DNA of 64,000 nucleotides, taken from Virgibacillus_P tibetensis (GTDB lineage: Bacteria; Bacillota; Bacilli; Bacillales; Amphibacillaceae). The notes beneath the pieces were generated by a model. It was not told where the DNA came from and did no database searches. It worked only from the letters and a program-made list of their open reading frames with translations. The stretch's first letter is position 1. Every line of letters begins with the position of its first letter. Position numbers and translations under genes: made by a program. Shown here one piece after another: positions 1 to 8,193 of the stretch. Location of the stretch: positions 310,001 to 374,000 of the forward strand of contig NZ_JARZFX010000001.1 in assembly GCF_036026595.1 (NCBI RefSeq), given 5' to 3'.

Positions 1-870
1 ATACATGGGTTATCCTTTGGAGTTGTCACAACTGCAACCGGGGCAATTGCAGCAGACATAATACCAGCGGAACGTCGAGGAGAAGGATTGGGTTAGTTTG
101 CTATGTCGATGAATGTTGCAATTGTAGCAGGTCCATTCCTTGGATTAACAATGCTTCAATTTACTTCTTTTAAAATGCTCTTTTTAAGTTTAGGAATCCT
201 GATGACCCTGGGAATGTTCTTCGCAACAATTGTTAAAGCTCCGGAGGAAGAACAACAAGTAACAAAGCATGAGAAAAGAAGAATTTCCATTCATGATATT
301 TTTGAAATAAAAGCACTACCAATAGCTATAATTGCTAGTCTAGTGGCATTTTCCTACTCAGGAATTATTTCATTTATATCTGTTTATGCCAATACATTGG
401 ACCTTACTGCGGTTTCTGGATATTTCTTTGTGATATTTGCTATCGTTATGATTGTAACCCGCCCTACCTTAGGAAGGGCGTTCGACAGTCGAGGACCGAC
501 TTTCGTTATTATTCCAAGCTTGCTAATATTTGCTTTCGGGTTATTAGTCCTCAGCTTTACAGAAACTGCAGGTATTCTACTGCTTTCGGCCGGCTTAATC
601 GGTTTAGGGTATGGCTCTTTACTGCCCAGTTTCCAAACAATGGCGGTACAATCTACAACATTTAAACGGAGTGGACATGCTACTGCTACTTTTTACACGA
701 TGTACGATATAGGGGTTGCATTGGGAACATATACTCTGGGAATACTGGTCACAGGCATTGGTTTCCAGGCTATATACATTTTATGTGCCCTGCTTGTGGT
801 CATTGTAATAGCCCTGTTTGGTTTTTATCAATTTGTTCACGCGTCTAAAGAAAAACAACGTGAACAATAA
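1..870 (+). pseudogene. MFS drug-type transporter, 3' part, interrupted by an in-frame TAG
   Basis: The frame is open from base 1 and encodes a Major Facilitator Superfamily segment. Residues just before the break read RRGEGLG, and those after it read FAMSMN followed by GPFLGL. In this family the motif is normally RRGEGxGYxGMSxN, so the TAG at 94-96 sits exactly where Tyr is expected, one base from TAT or TAC. After the stop the frame runs on for 255 codons from the ATG at 103, with several hydrophobic helices typical of the C-terminal half, and no RBS precedes that ATG. The 5' end lies outside the window. It is most likely a nonsense-inactivated gene, or a sequencing error. The substrate is unknown. 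Confidence 0.75.
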
Positions 871-963
871 CTAAAAATTAGATTTATATAAATGTACATG
901 CTATGATTATAGGGAAGTAGTAGAGGTACGTACAACATAGTCGAGAGAGGAATGATTAGTAGG

Positions 964-1635
964 ATGAATAATGAACTAGCAAAGTATATTGACCATACAC
1001 AATTAAAACCAGATACAAGTAAGGAAAAGATCACCCAGATCGTGAATGAAGCTAAGAAGTACCGTTTTGCGTCAGTATGCATAAATCCGTATTGGGTATC
1101 GTACTGCTATGAAAATCTTAAAGATACAGATGTAAAAGTTTGTACTGTAATTGGTTTTCCATTGGGTGCTACCTCTACAGAGACAAAGGTCTTTGAAACG
1201 AAACAAGCAACTAAAGATGGTGCAACAGAGATTGATATGGTGATTAATATAGGGGAGTTAAAGTCAAATAATGACGATGCTGTAAAAGCTGATATTGAAG
1301 CAGTGGTTGCTGCAGCAAAAGGCGATGCACTTACAAAAGTAATTATTGAAACTGCACTTTTAACAGAGGAAGAAAAAGTACGTGCATGCAATTTGGCTAA
1401 AGATGCTGGAGCTGATTTTGTAAAAACATCTACTGGTTTCTCTGGTGGAGGGGCGACAATAGAAGATATTAAATTAATGCGTCAAACGGTCGGTAGTGAA
1501 ATGGGCGTCAAAGCATCTGGTGGCGTTCGTGATATCGAAGGAACGAGAGCAATGATTGCTGCAGGCGCAACCAGAATTGGTGCCAGTGCTGGCATAGATA
1601 TTATTAAAGGAAGTATAGGTACATCCGATTATTAA
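964..1635 (+). CDS. deoC: deoxyribose-phosphate aldolase DeoC
   Basis: Cytosolic class I aldolase that cleaves 2-deoxyribose-5-phosphate to glyceraldehyde-3-phosphate and acetaldehyde in deoxynucleoside catabolism. The 223-residue product has the full DERA signature: IDHTQLKP near the N-terminus, D91, the Schiff-base lysine K154 in FVKTSTGF, and K183 in KASGG. I chose the ATG at 964 because the product then starts MNNELAKYIDHT like the family and GAGAGG lies 13 bases upstream. The in-frame ATG at 952 sits directly against that RBS. No other deo gene is adjacent, so nucleoside phosphorylases must be elsewhere. Confidence 0.95.
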   Translation: MNNELAKYIDHTQLKPDTSKEKITQIVNEAKKYRFASVCINPYWVSYCYENLKDTDVKVCTVIGFPLGATSTETKVFETKQATKDGATEIDMVINIGELKSNNDDAVKADIEAVVAAAKGDALTKVIIETALLTEEEKVRACNLAKDAGADFVKTSTGFSGGGATIEDIKLMRQTVGSEMGVKASGGVRDIEGTRAMIAAGATRIGASAGIDIIKGSIGTSDY

Positions 1636-1723
1636 TATTGTTTATTAAGCATATAAATAAGGTGTTTTTACATAAAATTATTTACTTTAATACATTTAAT
1701 TTTAATATATAGTGAATAATTTG

Positions 1724-1752
1724 TTGACCTGTAAGTAGTAATATATTATACT
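1724..1752 (+). promoter_or_regulatory. SigA-type promoter of rpsU
   Basis: TTGACC at 1724-1729 and TATACT at 1747-1752 are separated by 17 bases, a near-consensus housekeeping promoter. It lies about 70 bases upstream of rpsU and probably drives rpsU-yqeY. Confidence 0.7.
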
Positions 1753-1824
1753 TTAAAAAGGCATGTGATAGCATGCATTTGCCTGTACAAACCTGTTTTG
1801 TGCTTCGGAGGGAGGGAAATTAGC

Positions 1825-2001
1825 ATGTCAAATTCAACTCGCGTTCGTAAAAACGAGTCTCTTGAGGATGCTCTTCGTCGCTTCAAGCGTAGTGTATCAA
1901 AAAGTGGTACATTGCAAGAATATCGTAAGCGTGAACACTATGAAAAACCTAGCGTTAAGCGTAAGAAGAAATCTGAAGCTGCTAGAAAGCGTAAATTCTA
2001 A
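1825..2001 (+). CDS. rpsU: 30S ribosomal protein S21
   Basis: The 58-residue, very basic protein ends in KRKKKSEAARKRKF and carries the S21 core ESLEDALRRFKR. It is a late-assembling small-subunit protein near the anti-Shine-Dalgarno region of 16S rRNA. The start at 1825 follows a strong GGAGGGAGGG box; an upstream in-frame extension from 1765 has no family support. It is 15 bases upstream of yqeY, as in other Bacillaceae. Confidence 0.97.
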   Translation: MSNSTRVRKNESLEDALRRFKRSVSKSGTLQEYRKREHYEKPSVKRKKKSEAARKRKF

Positions 2002-2016
2002 AGAAGGTGCACGAGT

Positions 2017-2463
2017 ATGACATTACTTGAACAGCTGAATCAAGATATGAAACAAGCGATGAGGGACAAAGATAAGATAGTGCTAAGCGTAATTCGCATG
2101 GTAAAAGCTTCATTGCAGAATGAATCAATAAAACTTGGTAAAGATATACTTTCAGAAGACGTAGAACTCACCATACTGTCTAGAGAGTTAAAACAAAGAA
2201 AAGATTCCCTCCAAGAATTCAAATCAGCTGGACGCGATGATCTTGTTAAAAAACTTGAAACTGAAATTGATATTTTACAAGAATATATGCCAAAACAGCT
2301 TACTACTGAAGAGCTGGAGTTAATTGTTCAGTCAACGATTCAGGAAGTAAATGCATCATCAAAGAAGGATATCGGTAAGGTGATGGGAGCACTGATGCCC
2401 AAGGTAAAAGGAAAAGCAGATGGCTCTCAACTAAAAGATCTTGTACAAAGGCAGCTAGATTAA
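2017..2463 (+). CDS. yqeY: GatB/YqeY domain protein
   Basis: A 148-residue YqeY-family protein whose helical fold resembles the tail domain of GatB, the tRNA amidotransferase subunit. It opens with the family-typical MTLLEQLNQDMKQAMRDKD and has LQEYMPKQLTTEEL in the middle and GxVMGxLMPKVKGKADG near the end. The length matches the family (about 148). It is presumed to bind tRNA, but its role is not established. It is cotranscribed with rpsU and closed by the terminator at 2475. Confidence 0.93.
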   Translation: MTLLEQLNQDMKQAMRDKDKIVLSVIRMVKASLQNESIKLGKDILSEDVELTILSRELKQRKDSLQEFKSAGRDDLVKKLETEIDILQEYMPKQLTTEELELIVQSTIQEVNASSKKDIGKVMGALMPKVKGKADGSQLKDLVQRQLD

Positions 2464-2474
2464 ACTAACTTATA

Positions 2475-2506
2475 AAAATCCTTGTCATTATGGCAAGGAT
2501 TTTTTC
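2475..2506 (+). terminator. rho-independent terminator after yqeY
   Basis: The inverted repeat AAAATCCTTG / CAAGGATTTT has a short loop and is followed by a T-run, directly behind the yqeY stop. Bases 2507-2755 after it are AT-rich with nothing else recognisable. Confidence 0.85.
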
Positions 2507-2760
2507 ATTGCATTTCCCCAATCTGCCACACGCTAATTCACATGTAAGAATTTAGCATATAAAAGAGTATCATACCGTTGTCTAGTTTTTTTATTTGTTT
2601 TGTTGAAATATTCACATAATAAACTCCTTATTTTCTACGTATTGTGTTTAACTTTAAAATGTTATAATTTTTTACCTAATTTGCGAATAATAGGATGTAA
2701 TTGTATCTAATTAGTACCTGTTTGTGATAGTATTTAATTAATTATGTAAATCATTTTAAT

Positions 2761-2787
2761 CGAAACCAAATTGGATGTTTTCTCGTA
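2761..2787 (+). promoter_or_regulatory. SigW-like ECF promoter for nfeD-floA
   Basis: CGAAAC at 2761-2766 (consensus TGAAAC) lies 17 bases before CGTA at 2784-2787, matching the SigW promoter form, about 35 bases upstream of the operon's start codon. The B. subtilis yqeZ-yqfA-yqfB operon is a known SigW target, which supports the call. There is one mismatch in the -35. Confidence 0.65.
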
Positions 2788-2820
2788 TATACTATTAACA
2801 TCTTAAGGGGGTGATTAATC

Positions 2821-4152
2821 TTGTCGAGGAAGAGATCAATAAGATACATAATGTTTTTCATCGCTTTTCTTTTCTTCACGGTATTCAGCCTGCACCAACA
2901 TACACAGGCAAGTGATAGCGGTAAAGGGAAATTAGTCTATTTCATACCAATTGAAAAAGAGGTTGAACGCGGCTTAGAGGCATTTTTGGCTCGTACGACT
3001 CAGGAAGCCATAGAAGAGGGCGCGGACCATATTGTTTTTGAGATAGACACCCCGGGCGGAAGAGTTGATTCTGCAGGGCAAATCGCCAAAATTCTTCAAG
3101 ATTTAGAGATACCAACCACTTCGTTCATTGTTAACCAAGCATTATCAGCTGGATCTTATATTGCTTTAAATACGGATTCAATTTATATGAAACCACAGGC
3201 AACTATGGGAGCGAGCGGGGTTATAACAGGGGATGGAAACGCAGCAGACAAAAAGGCACAATCTGCATGGCTTGCAGCAATGAGAAGTGCAGCAGAATCG
3301 AAAGGGAGAGATCCACTTTATGCTACAGCGATGGCTGATGAGAGTATTGACTTACCTGAGTATGGTGCAGCAGAGGGTGAATTTTTAACACTGGACCCCA
3401 CACAAGCAGTGGAGGTTAACTATGCAGAAGGTATTGTGGATCACCGGGTTGCATTACTAAATGAGTTAAGTTTATCTGACGCGACTCTTATTGATACACA
3501 ACCAACATTTGCAGAAGAAATAGCCAGATTCTTAACGAGTCCGATTGTTATTCCAATTTTACTGTCAGTAGCTAGTCTTGGTTTGATTGTAGAGTTATAT
3601 TCACCAGGTTTCGGGATCGCTGGAACCATGGGATTAGTCTCACTTGTTCTGTTTTTTTATGGGCATATTATTGCCGGGCTCGCTGGTTTCGAGGCAGTTG
3701 TATTACTTATTTTGGGGCTTATTTTGATATTTGCCGAATTCTTTGTAACTGGTGGAATTCTAGGTTTACTTGGAGTAGGATCTATTATCGGCTCACTATT
3801 TATGTCCGGGTATGATATTGGACATATGTCGTTAAGTATAGGAATAGCGTTCCTGGTGGCAACCATAGCTTCAGTGATACTCTTTAGAACGATAGGTATG
3901 GATAAGGGTTTTTTCAGACATATTATTTTAAGAGATCAAACCACAACAGAATTAGGGTATGTTTCCACAGTTAATCGCCTGGAACTGATTGGTGAAGAAG
4001 GTTTAACAGTTACACCACTCAGACCATCTGGAGCTGCTGTATTTGAAGAAAAACGCCTAGATGTTATATCTGAGGGTGGGTTTATCGAAGCAGGTAAACA
4101 TGTAAAGGTAATCAAGGTTGAAGGAGCTCGTATTGTTGTTAGAGAAATCTAA
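2821..4152 (+). CDS. yqeZ: NfeD1b-type membrane serine protease-like protein (YqeZ homologue)
   Basis: A long-form NfeD protein of 443 residues. An N-terminal signal or anchor (about 1-30, ending TQA-S) is followed by a ClpP/SppA-class serine protease domain with DTPGGRVDSA, then the Ser109 region ALSAGSY, with K144/K145 as the probable Lys partner. Several transmembrane helices follow (about 235-365), then a C-terminal OB-fold NfeD domain. It starts at TTG behind AGGGGGTG. NfeD proteins are paired with flotillins, and floA follows 38 bases downstream. The likely role is membrane-microdomain maintenance under envelope stress; proteolytic activity in this protein is inferred only. Confidence 0.92.
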   Translation: MSRKRSIRYIMFFIAFLFFTVFSLHQHTQASDSGKGKLVYFIPIEKEVERGLEAFLARTTQEAIEEGADHIVFEIDTPGGRVDSAGQIAKILQDLEIPTTSFIVNQALSAGSYIALNTDSIYMKPQATMGASGVITGDGNAADKKAQSAWLAAMRSAAESKGRDPLYATAMADESIDLPEYGAAEGEFLTLDPTQAVEVNYAEGIVDHRVALLNELSLSDATLIDTQPTFAEEIARFLTSPIVIPILLSVASLGLIVELYSPGFGIAGTMGLVSLVLFFYGHIIAGLAGFEAVVLLILGLILIFAEFFVTGGILGLLGVGSIIGSLFMSGYDIGHMSLSIGIAFLVATIASVILFRTIGMDKGFFRHIILRDQTTTELGYVSTVNRLELIGEEGLTVTPLRPSGAAVFEEKRLDVISEGGFIEAGKHVKVIKVEGARIVVREI

Positions 4153-4190
4153 TATATAATAAATATTTTAAAAAACAGGAGGAATTTATC

Positions 4191-5183
4191 ATGGAAATAG
4201 TTGATATTATGCCGCTCATTATTATAGCGGTAATCTTGATTGCAGTAGCAATTTTATTCACATTTATCCCTGTAATGCTTTGGATTAGTGCATTGGCAGC
4301 TGGTGTTAAAGTTGGCATACTGGCATTGGTGGGTATGCGACTTCGTAGAGTAGTACCTAACCGTGTTATTAATCCATTGATTAAGGCACATAAAGCCGGT
4401 CTAACAGTAACATCTAATCAATTGGAGAGTCATTACTTAGCTGGTGGTAATGTAGACAGAGTCGTAAACGCTTTAATTGCAGCACACAGAGCAAACATTG
4501 AACTGCCTTTCGAGCGCGGGGCTGCTATTGATTTAGCAGGTCGTGACGTTCTTGAAGCAGTACAAATGAGTGTAAATCCTGAGGTTATTGAAACACCTTT
4601 CATTGCGGGTATTGCGATGGATGGAATTGAAGTAAAAGCGAAAGCAAGAATCACTGTGCGTGCAAATATTGACCGCCTAGTTGGTGGTGCTGGTGAAGAA
4701 ACAATTATTGCCCGTGTTGGTGAAGGTGTAGTAAGTACGATTGGTAGTTCAAAAACACATGCAAAAGTTCTGGAGAATCCGGATACGATTTCACATACTG
4801 TGTTGAGCAAAGGGCTGGACGCAGGTACTGCATTTGAAATCTTATCGATTGATATCGCAGATGTAGATATCGGTAAAAATATTGGAGCTATTTTACAAAC
4901 AGACCAAGCTGAAGCAGATAAAAATATTGCTCAAGCGAAGGCTGAAGAACGTCGTGCTATGGCTGTTGCCCAGGAACAAGAAATGCTTGCCCGCGTTCAA
5001 GAAATGCGTGCAAAAGTTGTTGAAGCAGAGGCAGATGTACCTCGTGCACTTGCAGAGGCATTACGCTCAGGCAACATAGGTGTAATGGATTATATGAATT
5101 ATAAGAATATCGATGCTGATACAGAAATGCGAGACACAATTGGTAAATTGTCGCAGGACAAAAACGAAGACAATGATCAATAA
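4191..5183 (+). CDS. floA: flotillin-like protein FloA
   Basis: A 330-residue SPFH-domain scaffold of functional membrane microdomains. Residues 7-50 form a hydrophobic hairpin that inserts in the membrane. An SPFH/band-7 domain follows (ISxxAxVRANIDRLVGGAGEE-like), then an Ala/Glu/Lys-rich coiled coil (about 240-290, with QAEADKNIAQAKAEERR) that drives oligomerisation. The length agrees with YqfA/FloA (about 331). It has a strong AGGAGG RBS and is the second gene of the SigW-type operon. Flotillins affect fluidity, secretion and assembly of signalling complexes. Confidence 0.96.
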   Translation: MEIVDIMPLIIIAVILIAVAILFTFIPVMLWISALAAGVKVGILALVGMRLRRVVPNRVINPLIKAHKAGLTVTSNQLESHYLAGGNVDRVVNALIAAHRANIELPFERGAAIDLAGRDVLEAVQMSVNPEVIETPFIAGIAMDGIEVKAKARITVRANIDRLVGGAGEETIIARVGEGVVSTIGSSKTHAKVLENPDTISHTVLSKGLDAGTAFEILSIDIADVDIGKNIGAILQTDQAEADKNIAQAKAEERRAMAVAQEQEMLARVQEMRAKVVEAEADVPRALAEALRSGNIGVMDYMNYKNIDADTEMRDTIGKLSQDKNEDNDQ

Positions 5184-5216
5184 TAATCCTAAACATGCGA
5201 TTAAAGGAGGATTATA

Positions 5217-5741
5217 ATGCAAGGTCTCTTTGATGCTATTTTTAGCAACTTCTTCATCGTAATTATCATTATCGCAGGTATTATCGGATTTCTTAGAGAT
5301 AATACAGCGAAGCAGCAACAGCAGCAAAAGCAACAACAGGAGAGAAAGCCTGTTAACAGGCCAAATCCAACGAATACGCCTTCCGAGGGGTATAGCCGAT
5401 CACAGCAGGGTAGATCGCGTGATTCGAAACCACAACGTACGTATTCAACATCAACCATTGAAGAACAGCAAAGAGAACAAATGGAGCGTTTAGCCGATCA
5501 ATACAATAGTAGTACTGAGATAAAGCAAGGAATGGATAAATTATCTAGTAATGCCATTACAGATGATAATTCACTCGAACCTATCAACGAACTGTCAACC
5601 AAACAAAAGAAGCTAAAAAGACAGATAGGTAAAAATTTAAATAAAAATGGTCTTGTAAATGGCATTATTATGGCGGAAGTTCTAGGCTCACCAAGAGCCT
5701 TGAAGCCATACAGAAGTGTTATAACAAACAGAAGAAAATAG
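5217..5741 (+). CDS. Gln-rich single-pass membrane protein in the floA operon, unknown function
   Basis: A 174-residue product. Residues 9-26 form one hydrophobic helix, and residues 31-42 are a run made almost entirely of Gln and Lys. A polar, probably disordered middle follows, then a basic C-terminal part ending GIIMAEVLGSPRALKPYRS that looks like a folded conserved element. It takes the position of yqfB in B. subtilis but is much longer than I recall yqfB being, so homology is uncertain. The AAAGGAGG RBS lies 6 bases from the ATG, and the gene ends at a strong terminator. It may be a FloA/NfeD partner, by context only. Confidence 0.8.
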   Translation: MQGLFDAIFSNFFIVIIIIAGIIGFLRDNTAKQQQQQKQQQERKPVNRPNPTNTPSEGYSRSQQGRSRDSKPQRTYSTSTIEEQQREQMERLADQYNSSTEIKQGMDKLSSNAITDDNSLEPINELSTKQKKLKRQIGKNLNKNGLVNGIIMAEVLGSPRALKPYRSVITNRRK

Positions 5742-5754
5742 TAATAATTGAAGT

Positions 5755-5799
5755 CACCAACAAGTAAGCTAGAAGAGCTTACTTGTTGGTGCTTTTTTT
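5755..5799 (+). terminator. strong terminator of the nfeD-floA operon
   Basis: A perfect 16-bp stem (5755-5770 with 5776-5791), AGAAG loop, then C and seven T. Confidence 0.93.
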
Positions 5800-5844
5800 A
5801 ATATATAGGAGTATAAAATTTTTGGCTGCAATTAATTCTTACAC

Positions 5845-6360
5845 TTAAACAGCCACGTCCAGTTCCGATGGACAAATGTTTTCGGTGGGACGAGAGTTTG
5901 CAGTCGCAGGACGTCCTAGTGCCGATGAAGCCACAGGATAAGGAAAGCATCTATGAGATACATCTTACCATTCAAGGTGCTTTTCTTTTTCAAGGACGTG
6001 GCGTTTTCATCGACCAGCGCCCAGGGACTAGCGAGACTTCCTTCACCTCCGTAATCTAACTCAATATAAACCAATTCGAAAAATGGAAAGAATGGCCGAC
6101 TAAAATCGGGCTTGTACTCAGGCGTCGGCATACCCGCTAGAGATGAGCATGTTTCCTTTTAGTCATTCATGTAGGGCAAAAACCAGCGCTACACCACAGA
6201 TGAACTTGACTAATCGCCGGAAATGGCGAAAGTCTAAGTGAATCTGCTGTGGCAGTGGAAGATCGACTAACTACACCGCTCCTGCGCGGCAACGTCGACC
6301 CACCCGCGGGTGCGCGGGCGCAGTCCGTACGTCCTTATCCGGGCGCCCAGTGCTTTTGTT
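5845..6360 (+). other. GC-rich, hairpin-rich non-coding block of unknown nature
   Basis: The 820 bases between the floA operon and yqfC hold no credible gene. From about 5850 to 6360 composition jumps: I count 34/60 G+C in 5881-5940, 35/60 in 6241-6300 and 41/60 in 6301-6360, in a chromosome near one third G+C. It contains nested inverted repeats: GCCACGTCC (5852) with GGACGTGGC (5994); GCCGAC (6095) with GTCGGC (6124); a 59-base multi-segment hairpin at 6194-6252; and the perfect palindrome CACCCGCGGGTG at 6301-6312. It may be a dispersed structured repeat, a decayed mobile element or a large RNA. Bases 6361-6530 are ordinary AT-rich spacer. Confidence 0.5.
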
Positions 6361-6562
6361 CTGATAAAAATAGTAATTGTAACTGTTAAAGTTAAATTAC
6401 CAACTATGAGATGTCCAGATCAAGTGGCTACGAAAGGAATAGCTGTTTCAAACCACCGCGTATTGAGCTTGTTAATTTACGGTAATGATCAATGTTCTTT
6501 CACTTTATTGTTCTTATCTTTTCAATCATTTCATAAATATACTGTGAGAGGGGGCTGCATTT

Positions 6563-6844
6563 GTGAAAAAGTGGCAACAGGGCATACGCCCGTGGTTAAT
6601 AAAATATCTTGCCCTTCCTTCTGATATTATTCTCGAGTTACCAAGGATAACAATAATTGGACAACTGCATGTTTATATTGAAAACCATCAAGGATTAGCA
6701 ACCTTTACAGACTCTGAACTTAAGTTAAAAACAAACAAAGGTTTTATTCAGATTTTTGGATCTTCATTTGTGTTAAAAATGATGTTACCAGAAGAAATTT
6801 TACTGGAAGGTATTATTAAAGAGGTAAAGTTTATCCCTGATTAG
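6563..6844 (+). CDS. yqfC: sporulation protein YqfC
   Basis: A small 93-residue YqfC/YabP-like protein, with PSDIILELPRITIIGQLHVYIENHQG in the family-typical N-terminal half and a LEGIIKEVKFIPD-like end. It starts at GTG (6563), 8 bases after GAGAGGGGG. In B. subtilis yqfC-yqfD form a SigE-dependent mother-cell unit, and the same pairing is kept here (25-base gap). I see no convincing SigE promoter; CATAAATA at 6532 is a weak -10 candidate. Its molecular role is unknown. Confidence 0.93.
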   Translation: MKKWQQGIRPWLIKYLALPSDIILELPRITIIGQLHVYIENHQGLATFTDSELKLKTNKGFIQIFGSSFVLKMMLPEEILLEGIIKEVKFIPD

Positions 6845-6869
6845 AGAGTATTAAGTAAAGGAGGAGGAC

Positions 6870-8102
6870 ATGAAACAGATACAAGGTGCTTTTATAACCG
6901 GCTATGTAACGATATCAGTAAAAGGAAGTAATCCTGAACTTTTTTTCCAGAAATGTATCCATTCAGGGCTAACAATATGGGATGTCAAAAAGACAGCCGA
7001 CGATACATGTACAGGAAATATAAAATTAAAAGACATAAAAGTAATCAGACAAATAAAACGAAATTCGAATTACAAAATAACCTTTGTTGGCAAAAAAGGA
7101 TACCCATTTACAGTAAAACTATTTCTAAGAAAAAAGCAGCTGGTAGTTGGCCTTATAATGAGTATCTTATTAATTATTTTTTTGTCTAATATTATTTGGG
7201 AGGTTAAAATTACTGGTGTCCCAAAGGAAATTGAAGAAAAAATAAGCAAACAGTTAGAGAGCTATGGCATCCATCCAGGATCATGGATAATTACACTTGA
7301 ATCGCCAAATTCCATCCAACAAAAGTTAGTTAAAGACGTACCAGAACTATTGTGGGTTGGAGTGCATCAAAAAGGGACAACCTTTTTTCTTGAAGGAGTA
7401 GAAAAAATCATTGTAAACAAAGAAGAAGTAAAAGGTCCACGCAATCTAGTAGCTACCAAAAAAGGTATTATCAAAACAATGTATGTATCTAAAGGCCTTC
7501 CTAAAGTTCATGTTAATGATTTTGTTGAACCTGGGGATGTACTGGTTTCGGGAATTATTAATGAATCTGAGGAAACGGATGAAGATGAAGATTCTGAAAG
7601 TGGAAACAAAAACCTGGAATTAGTCGCAGCTGCTGGTGAAATCACAGCGACAACGTGGTATGAAGTTTTAGTTACCATCCCTTTAGAAGCAAGCTACGAA
7701 CATCTGACTGGAAATCAAGAGAAAAAACACTACATACGTATCGGATCTGTTCGGGCACCATTATGGGGATTTGGTGAACCAGATTATAAAAATATTCATA
7801 GTGAAGTAGTCGAAAGAGAACTGAATTTTTTTAAATGGAAGCTACCAGTTAAAATAGGTGAAACTATTTTAAGTGAAAAGATGTATACAAAGGTAGAAAG
7901 GTCTAGAGAAGAAGCAATAAATACTGGTATTCAACAAGCAAAAGAAGATTTAAAGCTTGAATTAGGCCAGGAAGCACGAATATTATCTGAAAAAGTTTTG
8001 CATGATACTATCGAGAATGGTAAAGTTAAATTAAGCTTATACATTAGTGTAGAAGAAAACATTAGCGAAGAACAGCCCATTAGTAAAAGTTTGGAAAAAT
8101 GA
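6870..8102 (+). CDS. yqfD: sporulation protein YqfD (YqfD/SpoIV-type membrane protein)
   Basis: A 410-residue YqfD family protein. A soluble N-terminal domain comes first (about 1-85), then a single transmembrane segment (about 90-110, VVGLIMSILLIIFLSNIIW) and a large extracytoplasmic domain. That domain has a GVPKEIEEKISKQLESYGI region (POTRA-like in family descriptions) and an acidic insert rich in Glu/Asp/Ser around 230-245. The C-terminal QAKEDLKLELG...ILSEKVLHDT segment is typical. The RBS is GGAGGAGG. It pairs with yqfC and acts in the mother cell during spore formation by homology. Confidence 0.94.
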   Translation: MKQIQGAFITGYVTISVKGSNPELFFQKCIHSGLTIWDVKKTADDTCTGNIKLKDIKVIRQIKRNSNYKITFVGKKGYPFTVKLFLRKKQLVVGLIMSILLIIFLSNIIWEVKITGVPKEIEEKISKQLESYGIHPGSWIITLESPNSIQQKLVKDVPELLWVGVHQKGTTFFLEGVEKIIVNKEEVKGPRNLVATKKGIIKTMYVSKGLPKVHVNDFVEPGDVLVSGIINESEETDEDEDSESGNKNLELVAAAGEITATTWYEVLVTIPLEASYEHLTGNQEKKHYIRIGSVRAPLWGFGEPDYKNIHSEVVERELNFFKWKLPVKIGETILSEKMYTKVERSREEAINTGIQQAKEDLKLELGQEARILSEKVLHDTIENGKVKLSLYISVEENISEEQPISKSLEK

Positions 8103-8182
8103 CTATTCAAAAGGCATTCATTACCGTAAATAACGAGATTAAATTTGTTATTCGTTATCACGTTGACCAACTTCTAAATTAA
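8099..8182 (+). CDS. possible 27-residue ORF bridging yqfD and phoH
   Basis: An ATG overlaps the yqfD stop as ATGA, and the frame runs 27 codons to a TAA that merges with the phoH RBS (TAAGGAG). The product begins MTIQKAFITV and ends YHVDQLLN. The stop/start overlap and the exact junction with the next RBS look like translational coupling. Against this, the product has no recognised family and its interior holds an AATAAC/GTTATT hairpin that could simply be spacer. Confidence 0.25.
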   Translation: MTIQKAFITVNNEIKFVIRYHVDQLLN

Positions 8183-8193
8183 GGAGATCGATT

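Noticed and set aside
837..1082. 81-codon minus-strand ORF near deoC
   Set aside because: Overlaps the deoC start region and has no RBS or family support.
4433..4810. 125-codon minus-strand ORF
   Set aside because: Antisense shadow of floA, arising from its Ala/Val-rich codons.
5868..6131. ORFs of 63 and 71 codons on the two strands in the GC-rich block
   Set aside because: No RBS, no family, and the same bases form strong inverted repeats; better explained as structured non-coding sequence.
6310..6624. 104-codon plus-strand ORF
   Set aside because: It starts in the GC-rich block and overlaps yqfC in another frame; the product has no recognisable features.
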